From Noviherbaspirillum galbum (GTDB lineage: Bacteria; Pseudomonadota; Gammaproteobacteria; Burkholderiales; Burkholderiaceae_D), in contig NZ_JAAIVB010000012.1 in assembly GCF_010974945.1 (NCBI RefSeq), positions 248,001 through 312,000 of the forward strand: a DNA stretch of 64,000 bases, written 5' to 3'. The translations under genes and the position numbers were made by a program. Each line of letters opens with the position of its first letter. Position 1 is the first letter of the stretch. The notes under the pieces were generated by a model, which was not told where the DNA came from, ran no database searches, and saw nothing but the letters and a program-made list of their open reading frames with translations. Positions 1 through 8,400 of this stretch are shown piece after piece.

Positions 1-121
1 TGGCCGCCCTCAGGATGCGTTCCAGCAGCGCGGCGGTATTGGTGTTGGCGCTGAGCTCGACGCTCAGTTCGGTCAGGCGTTCGAGGCGCTGGGCGACCTC
101 GGCATGGGTAAGGTCGCTCAA
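1..121 (-). CDS. GAF-domain signalling protein, N-terminal fragment
   Basis: Only the first 40 codons are in the window; the gene runs off the left edge. The chosen start is a TTG at 119-121 with a GGAG Shine-Dalgarno seven bases upstream; no ATG in this frame gives a better start. The visible residues form an amphipathic helix followed by a segment typical of the entry into a GAF domain (SANTNTAALLERILRAA). Proteins that begin this way are often GAF-HD-GYP phosphohydrolases or GAF-containing histidine kinases, but the output domain cannot be seen. It follows the metallo-hydrolase gene by 28 bases on the same strand, so the two are probably co-transcribed. Family assignment is tentative. Confidence 0.45.
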   Translation of the reverse strand, partial: MSDLTHAEVAQRLERLTELSVELSANTNTAALLERILRAA

Positions 122-149
122 GGGGCGGCTCCGGCGGGACGTTGGGCGT

Positions 150-920
150 TCATTCGAAATCGAAGACGTCGCCGCCGCGCAAGGCGCGGAACGGCCGGCC
201 GCCGGCATCGCCGCGCAGCTCGTCCATGATCTGGTCTTCCTGGCCTGGCTTGAGGTGGTAGATCAGGAACTCGACCGCCCGCGGGACGCCGGCGATGTCG
301 TCGAGCAGGGTGCGCGGGCAGAAATGCATGGACAGGTTGGCAAGCTCGAGCTCGGCGTTCGGGAAGGAGCAATCGACGATCACCCGGCTCAGGCGCGGCT
401 GCGCCGCGAGCGCCTGCCACAGTTCGGGGGTGCTGCACATGTCGCCCGAGAACACGAAGCCGTCGCGGCCGTTGTCCACGTGGTAGGCCATGGATCCGCG
501 GGAATGGCGCACGGCGTGCGGCGTGACCACGCGGCCGCCGAGTTCGATGCGGTCGCCGGGACGGAAGGGCTGCAGGCGGCAGGTCGGATCCTCGGCGCTG
601 GGGATGGCGGTGAAGTCCGGCCACAGGACCCAGTTGAAGAGCGAAGTCTTCAGCGCCTCGATCACCTGTTCCGAGGCATGCACCGTCACCGGCCCGGACC
701 GCTTGCCCCGCACCGCGTCCACCAGCAGCGCCAGCCCGGCCACGTGGTCGAGATGGGCATGCGTCACGAAGACATGATCGATGCGCACCAGCTCGTCGAT
801 GTCGAGATTGGTGATGCCGGTGCCCGCGTCGAACAGGATGTCGTGGTCGAGCCGCAGGCAGGTGGTGAACCGCTGGTGGCCGCCGATGCCGCCCGCGCAG
901 CCGAGTATGTGAAGCTTCAT
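150..920 (-). CDS. MBL-fold metallo-hydrolase (class II cyclic-nucleotide phosphodiesterase-like)
   Basis: Protein of 256 residues starting at ATG 920; fifteen further in-frame codons upstream look unlike the family start. It opens with MKLHILGCAGG and carries the metal-binding signature THAHLDH at residues 53-59, a later FSGD segment with the bridging aspartate, and further histidines expected of a di-zinc beta-lactamase fold. The glycine-rich N-terminus and overall plan resemble class II 3',5'-cyclic-nucleotide phosphodiesterases (yeast PDE1 type) and related ribonuclease-Z-like hydrolases. No signal peptide is seen, so it should be cytoplasmic. It sits 28 bases upstream of a GAF-domain gene, which would fit a nucleotide-signalling role, but the substrate is inferred, not shown. 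Confidence 0.8.
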   Translation of the reverse strand: MKLHILGCAGGIGGHQRFTTCLRLDHDILFDAGTGITNLDIDELVRIDHVFVTHAHLDHVAGLALLVDAVRGKRSGPVTVHASEQVIEALKTSLFNWVLWPDFTAIPSAEDPTCRLQPFRPGDRIELGGRVVTPHAVRHSRGSMAYHVDNGRDGFVFSGDMCSTPELWQALAAQPRLSRVIVDCSFPNAELELANLSMHFCPRTLLDDIAGVPRAVEFLIYHLKPGQEDQIMDELRGDAGGRPFRALRGGDVFDFE

Positions 921-1233
921 GATCCCGATCCGTTTCAGAACGGGGCGAGGAACGCGTGACAGCACCGAGCGCCGCTTCGAACGAAGCCGTTCCCGCCGGT
1001 CTTGCGCCGTTTTCCTAGCCTCCCGTTGTTTTTCCGAATTGTAGACTGAAACACGGGGCTTGCGGCTGCCTGCCTTCCCGTTTTCGGCGCAGCCAAACCG
1101 ATCCGCAAATATTCCGCATCCCCGATGACACTTATTTGCAACGCGACTTATATAATCGGGAATGGATCAGGAAGGCGCATCCGGCCGGCCGGGACGCCCT
1201 GCTCCGCTTCCCATGACAGATGGATAACACACG
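921..1233. other. Divergent intergenic region
   Basis: 313 bases between the divergently transcribed metallo-hydrolase and GAF-ATPase genes. It becomes AT-richer at 1110-1160, where a perfect TATAAT occurs. No RNA gene or strong hairpin was recognised. Confidence 0.5.
1151..1156 (+). promoter_or_regulatory. Candidate -10 element for the GAF-ATPase gene
   Basis: Perfect TATAAT 77 bases upstream of the ATG at 1234. A TGACAC at 1126-1131 is a poor, widely spaced (19 base) -35 match, and TTGCAA at 1136 is too close. Prediction by eye. Confidence 0.35.
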
Positions 1234-3606
1234 ATGAGCGCGGTTCTCGGCACCCAGACGCCGGCAGGCTCCCAGGATGAAGTCGCGTCGCGGCTGGACT
1301 TCCTCAGGAAGCTGCAGGCGGTCACCAACAAGATTCACTCCACGGCCAACGTCGACGAGATCATGCTCGACCTGTCGCAGGACATCTGCGACCTGTTCGA
1401 CGCCGACCGCCTGACGATCTACGCCCTGGCCGAGGACAAGGCCTCGATCGTTTCCAAGATCAAGACCGGACTGAATTCCGTCAACCAGCTCAAGCTGCCC
1501 ATCTCCGACCAGAGCGTGGCCGGCTACGTCGCCCTGGTGCGGCGGGCGGTCAACATCCGCGACGTCTACGACGAGCAGGAGCTCAAGGCGCATTCGCCGA
1601 AGCTGCATTTCCTGCGCGAGGTCGACAAGCGCACCGGATACCGCACCAAGCAGATGCTGGTCGGTCCCATCGTCGACGAAGCCAGGGGCGAGTTGCTCGG
1701 CGTGGTCCAGCTCATCAACCACCGCGACGGCGACACCTTCCCGGCGGTGCTCGAGGAAGGCATCCGCGAATTGTGCAAGACGCTCGCCATCGCCTACACC
1801 CAGCGCCTGCGTCCGGCGCCGCTGCTGCGGTCCAAGTACCACCAGCTCGTCTCCGACGCCGTCCTGTCCGCCGGCGAACTCGAGGAAGCCACGCGCGCCG
1901 CGAGGAATTCCGGCAGGCTGGTGGAAGACCACCTGGTCGAGGAGTTCCAGGTCAAGCTCGCCTGGATCGGCGTGGCCCTGTCGCGCTTCTTCGGCCTGCC
2001 CTACGAACCGTTCCGCCAGGACCGGGTGAGGCCCTCCGACCTGCTGAAGAACCTCAAGCGGGAATTCATGGAGCAAAGCCAGTGGCTGCCCATCGAGGAC
2101 GGCCCGGAAGGCATGGTGATCCTCGCCACCGATCCCGAGCAGGTGAGCAACGCGCGCGTCATCAACACCATCTTCCCCAAGGCCAGGCTGGCCTACCGCG
2201 TCACCACCCATGCCGAGTTCCGGCAGACGCTCGACCAGTTCTTCGGCGCGGAGAGCAGCCTGGAAACCGTCGTCGACCTCCTGTCCGGCCTCGACGACGA
2301 CGATGACGACGGCACCGACATTTCCGAAGCCGACCTGTCCGCCGCGGCCGAGAACGAACTCGTCAAGCTGGTCAACAAGATCATCATCGACGCCTACCGC
2401 GCCGGCGCGTCCGACATTCACATCGAGCCCCGTCCCGGCAAGGAAAAGACCGTCATCCGCTTCCGCAAGGACGGCTCGCTGGAAAACTACATCGAGGTGC
2501 CGGCGAGCTACCGCAACGCCCTTGCCGCGCGCATCAAGATCATGTGCGAGCTCGACATCTCGGAGCGCCGCAAGCCGCAGGACGGGAAGATCCGGTTCAA
2601 GAAGTTCGCGCCGCTCGACATCGAGCTGCGGGTCGCCACGATTCCCTCGGCGGGCGGCGTGGAAGACATCGTCATGCGCATCCTGGCCGCCGGCGAACCC
2701 ATCCCGCTCGAAAAGCTTGGCGTGCTGCCGCACAACCTCGAGCGCCTGAAGAACACCGTCACCAAGCCCTATGGCCTGTTCTTCGTCTGCGGTCCCACCG
2801 GCTCCGGCAAGACCACCACCCTGCACTCGGTGCTGCACTACCTGAACACGCCCGACACCAAGATCTGGACCGCGGAAGACCCGGTCGAGATCACGCAACG
2901 TGGCTTGCGCCAGGTGCAGGTCAACCGCAAGAGCGGCCTCGACTTCGCCACCGCCATGCGCGCCTTCCTGCGCGCCGACCCGGACGTCATCATGGTCGGC
3001 GAAATGCGCGACAAGGAAACCGTGGCCATGGGCATCGAAGCCTCGCTCACCGGCCACCTCGTCTTTTCCACCCTCCACACCAACAGCGCGCCGGAATCGA
3101 TCGTGCGACTGCTGGACATGGGCATGGACCCGTTCAACTTCGCCGACGCCCTGCTCGGCGTGCTCGCCCAGCGTCTCGCCAAGCGCCTGTGTTCCCACTG
3201 CAGGCAGGCGTACGAGCCGACCGCGGAAGAACTCGAACTGCTGCTGGCGGAATACTGCGAGGAATTGCGCGGCACCGAGTCGTTCAGGTCGGACGCGGAC
3301 GCGGCGCGCACGGATGTTCTCGCCGGATGGAAACGGCGCCATGGCGATGCGCATGGCAAGTTCACGCTCTACCGCGCGGTGGGCTGCGATCAATGCAACC
3401 AGGGGTACAAGGGACGCGTCGGGTTGCATGAATTGATGATCGGGACCGACAGGCTCAAGCGGCTGATCCAGGAGCACAGCCGGGTGGCGGTGCTCCTGGC
3501 CAGCGCGCTGGAGGATGGGATGCTGACGCTGAAGATGGATGGGATCGAGAAGGTGTTGTCGGGGATTACGGATGTGAAGCAGGTGCGGGCGGTGTGTATC
3601 AAGTGA
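1234..3606 (+). CDS. GAF domain-GspE/PilB family secretion ATPase
   Basis: Protein of 790 residues. Residues about 25-195 form a GAF domain, about 200-360 a GspE/MshE-type N-terminal region, and about 375 onward the type II secretion/type IV pilus assembly ATPase core. The Walker A motif GPTGSGKT is at 520-527, followed by Asp-box (TAEDPVEI), Walker B (DVIMVGEMRD) and His-box (GHLVFSTLHTN) segments. Two zinc CxxC pairs are at 653/656 and 718/721; the 61 residues between them are about twice the usual distance, so this loop has an insertion of roughly 30 residues. A run of six aspartates lies in the linker before the core. No pilin, platform or secretin genes are near, so this is an orphan ATPase. 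The GAF domain suggests ligand or nucleotide control of assembly or motility (inference). Confidence 0.9.
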   Translation: MSAVLGTQTPAGSQDEVASRLDFLRKLQAVTNKIHSTANVDEIMLDLSQDICDLFDADRLTIYALAEDKASIVSKIKTGLNSVNQLKLPISDQSVAGYVALVRRAVNIRDVYDEQELKAHSPKLHFLREVDKRTGYRTKQMLVGPIVDEARGELLGVVQLINHRDGDTFPAVLEEGIRELCKTLAIAYTQRLRPAPLLRSKYHQLVSDAVLSAGELEEATRAARNSGRLVEDHLVEEFQVKLAWIGVALSRFFGLPYEPFRQDRVRPSDLLKNLKREFMEQSQWLPIEDGPEGMVILATDPEQVSNARVINTIFPKARLAYRVTTHAEFRQTLDQFFGAESSLETVVDLLSGLDDDDDDGTDISEADLSAAAENELVKLVNKIIIDAYRAGASDIHIEPRPGKEKTVIRFRKDGSLENYIEVPASYRNALAARIKIMCELDISERRKPQDGKIRFKKFAPLDIELRVATIPSAGGVEDIVMRILAAGEPIPLEKLGVLPHNLERLKNTVTKPYGLFFVCGPTGSGKTTTLHSVLHYLNTPDTKIWTAEDPVEITQRGLRQVQVNRKSGLDFATAMRAFLRADPDVIMVGEMRDKETVAMGIEASLTGHLVFSTLHTNSAPESIVRLLDMGMDPFNFADALLGVLAQRLAKRLCSHCRQAYEPTAEELELLLAEYCEELRGTESFRSDADAARTDVLAGWKRRHGDAHGKFTLYRAVGCDQCNQGYKGRVGLHELMIGTDRLKRLIQEHSRVAVLLASALEDGMLTLKMDGIEKVLSGITDVKQVRAVCIK

Positions 3607-3740
3607 GCGGGGGCGGTAGTGGCGGTTGCTGTCACTATCGGCTGTGGTTGTCGTTCCTACCTGCCGTCTTGTCCGCGCCCGCCTTTGTTATCCCCATAGC
3701 TCGACGTCGTCCCAAAAACGCGCCGTCATTCCCGCGAAGA

Positions 3741-3799
3741 CGGGAGACCCATTGCGGGGTTCTCTCCAGTGAACCGGTTGCGGTTCCCACTCCGTGGGG
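3741..3799. repeat. Left arm of outer inverted repeat
   Basis: The reverse complement of this segment aligns with 4405-4463 over about 60 bases, sharing CCCCACGGAGTGG, CAACCGGTTCAC and related blocks with scattered mismatches. It directly follows a REP-like CATTCCCGCGAAGACGGGAG element. Confidence 0.75.
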
Positions 3800-3827
3800 G
3801 CTTGCCGGGGCTGGTCCCGGCGGCCCA

Positions 3828-3874
3828 GGTACTTTCTTTATCAGCAGACCCTAGGCGGGCCCTACGAAAGTACC
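3828..3874. repeat. GGTACTTTC inverted repeat
   Basis: GGTACTTTC at 3828-3836 is matched by GAAAGTACC at 3866-3874, with CTAGG and GGGCCC blocks in the loop. Similar TACTTTCTTTG-type palindromes are dispersed in many proteobacterial intergenic regions, as recalled from general knowledge and not checked here. Confidence 0.7.
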
Positions 3875-4093
3875 CAAAGAAAGCTGCTCCAACACCCATG
3901 TGGGAGTCACTTCGGGTGACCTCGTCCGATGGGTTGAGGGGATGCCGTTCTCCGCGGTAGTAATCACCTGAACGGCAGATGGTGGCTCGACCTCCTGCCG
4001 CATCGGCATGGCTCGAGCCTGTTCCGACGGCGGGGAGCAGGAATCCGCAATCGTGCCAATGCCTACTGCCTTTCAAGCACCCTCCGGATTGTT

Positions 4094-4254
4094 CCCTCCC
4101 TTTCAAGGGGGGCCGCCGAGGTGGAGGGCTAGGGTGGGGATGGGTTTCGGCCGCATGTAGAGAACAGTATTTATTTCGCTGGCGAGGTCAACGCTGTTCT
4201 TTGCTCGCACCGGAAACCCATCCCCACCCTAGCCCTCCCCTTGAAAGGGAGGGA
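4094..4254. repeat. Large palindrome, MITE-like
   Basis: The left arm (4094-4150) and right arm (4210-4254) are near-perfect reverse complements, sharing CCCTCCCTTTCAAGGGG and GGAGGGCTAGGGTGGGGATG blocks. The left arm carries about 12 extra bases. AGAACAG and CTGTTCT extend the pairing into the loop. No transposase frame lies inside, so it would be a non-autonomous element or a strong hairpin. Confidence 0.75.
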
Positions 4255-4404
4255 GCTTGGTAGTCAAGGCGCGGATGTAGTGGCGGTGGCGGTCGCCGCA
4301 GTCATCATTCGCCGTAACGCGATGCCGAAGGCGAGCCTGCGGCGTCCCTTCTGACGTCGCCGAAAGGGAGGGCGGCAGCAGGGTAAGGGCCAATCCCGGC
4401 TACG

Positions 4405-4463
4405 CCCCACGGAGTGGAAACCCCAACCGGTTCACCGGAGAAAAGGCAGAATTGGGATATCCC
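4405..4463. repeat. Right arm of outer inverted repeat
   Basis: Inverted counterpart of 3741-3799. Together the arms enclose about 600 bases that include the 4094-4254 palindrome. Confidence 0.75.
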
Positions 4464-4536
4464 CCTCCACGGGAACGGGAACGAGATCGAGAACGCCAAC
4501 CCTAACCACAGACGCCATCGTTACAATTCACTTCCA

Positions 4537-5427
4537 TCACCTCACCTCACAATCAACCCCGCCGCTGCTCCCCTGCGTCGCCGTCCCACCCGCCGGACTC
4601 GACGACGAAAACGCCGGCGGCGGCTGGAACTGCATCCCCGGATTATTCGGCAGCACCACCGGCGGCAGGCTCATCGACGGCGCATATCCGAACTGCCCCG
4701 CACTGAAATTCAGCGATCCCCCGGAGTTGCTGAGATTGACCATCCCATCCAGCACCTGCAGGTAAAGGCCGGGAGCGCGCCCGCCTGGCGCTGAAGGCAA
4801 GTTCAATTGCGCCAGCCGGGGCATGCCCAGCATCTCGATCGGCGCGGCGGCCGGGCTATCGCTGACCACGTCCCCCGCCATCCGCACCGCCATGCCCTGC
4901 GGCAGCGAGGCCATGCTCGCCATCGCATAGGACGCGACGGCGGCCGCGTCGGGCGCGACGTATTCCGCGATGAAGATGGTGCCGCGGATGCCGATGGTCG
5001 CCGTCGGCGTGTTCAGGCCGAAGCGTTCCTTGCTGCGCTTGCCCAAGGTGCCGGTGACCGCGCGCAGGCCGCCCTTGACCAGGCTGAAGACCGCGCTGTC
5101 CTTGTCGGGCCGGGCTTCGTCGAAGGCGAAGTTCTCGATCTTGAACTGGGTGTTGGGACGCAGCGTGATCTCGCTGTTGTCGGTGAAGCGGATGCGGGCA
5201 TAGGTATCCTTCTCGCTGATCAGGGTATCGCCCTGCTCCACGGCCGACTTCAGGGCGAGGGCCTTGACGGTGCCGTCCTGCTTGCGCGCCATCAGCGGTC
5301 CGCTCAGGTTGACGACCGTGCCCGCGACCTCGCCCGCCCAGGCCAGCGTGGAAACCAGCGCGGAGGCCAGCAGCGAGCCGGCCAGGCTGAACGCCTTAAT
5401 TGCAGTAGAGTTTCTTGACGGTGTCAT
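4537..5427 (-). CDS. Exported FecR-domain protein of the secretion operon
   Basis: Protein of 296 residues with a Sec signal peptide (hydrophobic core about 11-28, AWA cleavage site at 29-31). Residues about 55-155 form a FecR domain with the TPTATIGIRGT signature. The C-terminal part is low-complexity, rich in Pro, Gly and Ser, and has one cysteine four residues from the end. There is no anti-sigma region and no sigma factor or TonB receptor nearby, so it is not a classical FecR; FecR domains without a membrane anchor are often found with large surface proteins. The ATG lies inside the end of the upstream exoprotein gene (32-base overlap), with GGGAG about ten bases upstream, suggesting translational coupling. 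A periplasmic or surface-accessory role is inferred. Confidence 0.85.
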   Translation of the reverse strand: MTPSRNSTAIKAFSLAGSLLASALVSTLAWAGEVAGTVVNLSGPLMARKQDGTVKALALKSAVEQGDTLISEKDTYARIRFTDNSEITLRPNTQFKIENFAFDEARPDKDSAVFSLVKGGLRAVTGTLGKRSKERFGLNTPTATIGIRGTIFIAEYVAPDAAAVASYAMASMASLPQGMAVRMAGDVVSDSPAAAPIEMLGMPRLAQLNLPSAPGGRAPGLYLQVLDGMVNLSNSGGSLNFSAGQFGYAPSMSLPPVVLPNNPGMQFQPPPAFSSSSPAGGTATQGSSGGVDCEVR

Positions 5428-8400
5428 TGATCTTTACTCCCTCATCCTTGCCGCCGGCGCCATCCTGGCGCTCGTCCTTTTTATCGCCCGAACCCGACTG
5501 CTTCGAGCCGGATGCCGATGCCTGCTTGCTGCCCGTAATTTGCTGGGCGCCGATGGTAACGGCGAGGTCCGTCTTGTTGCTGGTCGAGATCAGGGTGTTG
5601 AGCAGGTTCGTGATGGCGACGCCGGCGGCGTCGGTACCCGTCGTTCCCACGGTCCCCGTACCCGTACCGGTGCCCCCTTGGGCGGTGCCGGTGTTGTTGC
5701 CGTTCGTGTTCCCGGTTCCGGTGTTGCCGGTGTTGCCGGTGTTGCCGGTGTTGCCGGTGTTCGTGTTACCGGTGCCCGTGTTCGCGGTCGGCAGGACAGC
5801 GCTGCAGCCGGGGAAGCTGGAATTGGTGGTGCACTGGCCCAGCGTCGGCAACACCGCGGAACAGCCTGACAATGACGGCGTGGCGGTGCACGCTGCCAGG
5901 GTCGGCAGGATGATCGAGCAGCCCGTCGTGGCAGGCGCGGCGACGCAGGTTGCCAATGATGGCAGCACCGCCGCGCAGCCCGCGGTCGACGGCGCCGTCG
6001 TGCACGCTGCCAGCGTAGGCAGCACCGCCGTGCATCCGATGGTTGCCGGAGACGCGGTGCAGGTGGTCAGGCTCGGCAACACGACGGAACAACCCGCGGT
6101 GGACGGGGCAGCCGTGCAAGCCGCCAGGGTCGGCAGCACTGCGGAACAGCCCGCTTTCGCCGGCGTCGCGGTGCAGGCAGCAAGCGTGGGCAGCACCACC
6201 GAGCATCCCGCGGTGGCGGGCGAGGCGGTGCAGGCACCGATCGTCGGCAGCACGGCCGAGCAGCCTGCCGTGGTCGGCGCGGCGACGCAGGTTGCCAGTG
6301 CGGGCAGGACGGCCGAGCATCCCGCCGTCGCCGGCGCGGACGTGCAAGTCGCCAGCGTCGGCAAGACTACCGAGCAGCCTGCCGTTGCCGGAGAGGCCGC
6401 GCAGGTGGCAAGGCTCGGCAACACGGCGGAGCAGCCTGCCGTGGCGGGCGCGGTCGTGCATGCGGCCAGTGTCGGCAGCACGACCGAACAGCCGGGGGTG
6501 GTTGGTGCGGCCGTGCAGATGGCGAGCGAAGGCAGCACCGCCGTACAGCCAGCCGTTGCCGGCGTGGCGGTGCAGGTAGCGAGGCTCGGCAGCACGGCGG
6601 AACAACCCGCCGTCGTCGGCGCGGTCGTGCAGGTCGCGAGCGTCGGCAGCACTGCCGAGCAGCCTTCCGCCGCCGGCGTGGCGGTACAGGTTGCCAGGCT
6701 TGGCAGCACCACCGAACAGCCTGCCGTCGCCGGCGCGGCGACGCAGGCCGCCAGGGTGGGCAGCACGGCGGAACATCCCGCGGTCGTTGGCGACGTGGTG
6801 CAGGTCGCGAGCGTCGGCAATACCACCGAGCAGCCTGCCGTGGCGGGCGCGGCCACGCAGGCGGCCAGCGTCGGCAGCACGGCGGAGCAGCCCGCCGTCG
6901 CCGGCGCAGTCGTACAGGTGGCGAGCGAAGGCAGGATGACGTTGCAGCCGAATGTCGAGGGGCTCGCGGTACAGGTCGCCAGGGACGGCAGGATGGCGGA
7001 ACAGCCGGGGGTGGCCGGCGCGCTCAGGCATGTCGCCATGCTCGGCAACACGCCGGCGCATCCATACAGCGAGGGATCGGCGACGCATTCGTTGATCGTG
7101 CGCGGCGGCGGCGGCGGAGGCGGCGCGGGATTGCGGTTGGCCTGCTTGACCGTGCCGACGGGCACGGTGCCGTTGATGACGATCGCATCGCCCGCCTTGA
7201 GCGTCACCGTGCCGGAGGTGCTGACCATGCCGGTCGAGGAAACGGTGAGCTTGTCGGCGCTGCTGCCGGTGGCGCCCGCCTCCAGGTCGATCGCACCCGA
7301 GGTCGAACTGACGGTGCCGTCGATCGTCAGCGGACTGTGCGCGACGATGCTGATGCTGCCCGTCGAGGTGCTGACCGTCGAGCCCGAGCTGACCGTGGTT
7401 GCGCCGTTGTTGCTGATGCTGATCGTTCCGCTGCTATTGGCCGAGACGTTGCCGATGGAAAGCGTGCCCGTGTTGCTGAGGCTGATGGACGAGGACGTGC
7501 CGGTGTTCGAGGCGCTGATGCTGCCGACGGCCGAGGTCAGCGAAATGCCGGTGTCGGCGGTGGCGCTGAGCGACGCGCCGCTGATCAGGCTGCTGCCATT
7601 GAGCGAACCCTTGCTGGCGGAAAGCGTGACGGTGCCGCTCGACGCGCTGCTGGCGTTGATCGGCGCAAGCACCCGGATGTCGCCCGCATCGGCCGTGAGG
7701 TTGATCGCGCCGCTGGACGCGGTGACGCCGCTGCCAGACAGGCTGATCGTCTGGCTGTTCTTGAACGACACCGAGGCCGCGTTGCTGATCTTCAGGTTGT
7801 CGATGGTATTGGCCGCCGTGCCGAGGCTGATCGCGCCGCTGGCGGACAGGTTGAGGGTCTTGGCCATGAGCTTGGCATTGGCGGCGGACTGGCTGATGGT
7901 GCCGCCGGAGGTCAGTTCCATCACACCGTCGTTGTAGGCGCGTATTGCCGGGCTGTTCGATGCTTCGCTGGTGTTCCTGACGACCAGGTTGCCGGTGTTG
8001 CGGAACTTGAAGTCCTTGGTGATGGAGGTATCGCCCGCGCTGCCCGACAGATAGGTCACGCCGTTGTTCCAGCTGTCGAGGCTGACGTTCCCCTTGGCCG
8101 ACGCGTCGAGCGCGGTGGCGCTGATCGGCTTGGTCTGGGTGATGTTGCCGCCCGCGTACAGGCCGATGGTGCTGAAGCCGGAAGGCAGGGAGCCCGACAT
8201 GCCATAGTTGAGATTGCCCGCGCTGTGCGCGCCGATGCTCAAGTAGTCGGTGCCGACGAACTTGGACAGCATGTCTGCCGTCAGCGTCAAGGTGTTGGCG
8301 ATGTCGGCATCGGCCAGCGCGACGTCGCGGTTGGCGGTGAGCGGGTGCACCCAGATCTGCCCGCTGTTGGCCTTGACCTGTGTGCCCGTGCTGTCCATTG

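Larger units (their letters stand above)
3607..4536. other. Gene-free block of nested inverted repeats
   Basis: 930 bases with no convincing gene between the ATPase gene and the secretion operon, which converge here. Open frames in it are short, proline/arginine-rich and lack ribosome-binding sites. The block is a mosaic: a REP-like element near 3725-3745, an inverted repeat pair of about 60 bases (3741-3799 and 4405-4463), a GGTACTTTC/GAAAGTACC hairpin (3828-3874) and a large palindrome (4094-4254). Confidence 0.7.

Noticed and set aside
1132-3477. Very long open frame antisense to the GAF-ATPase
   Set aside because: It mirrors the codon structure of a GC-rich gene; the plus strand shows Walker A, Walker B and zinc motifs, while the antisense product is His/Val/Gly-rich with no domain.
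4537-5427. FecR as an iron-siderophore regulator
   Set aside because: No sigma factor, no TonB receptor, no N-terminal anti-sigma region; instead a signal peptide and coupling to TpsA.
5795-7048. CRISPR array
   Set aside because: Units are contiguous 57-bp coding repeats without spacers and keep the reading frame of the exoprotein.
5415-7937. 840-codon plus-strand open frame over the cysteine repeats
   Set aside because: The antisense of a repeat array gives a repetitive Val/Ala/Gln product by necessity; no start signal, and the minus frame has the TPS domain and partner gene.
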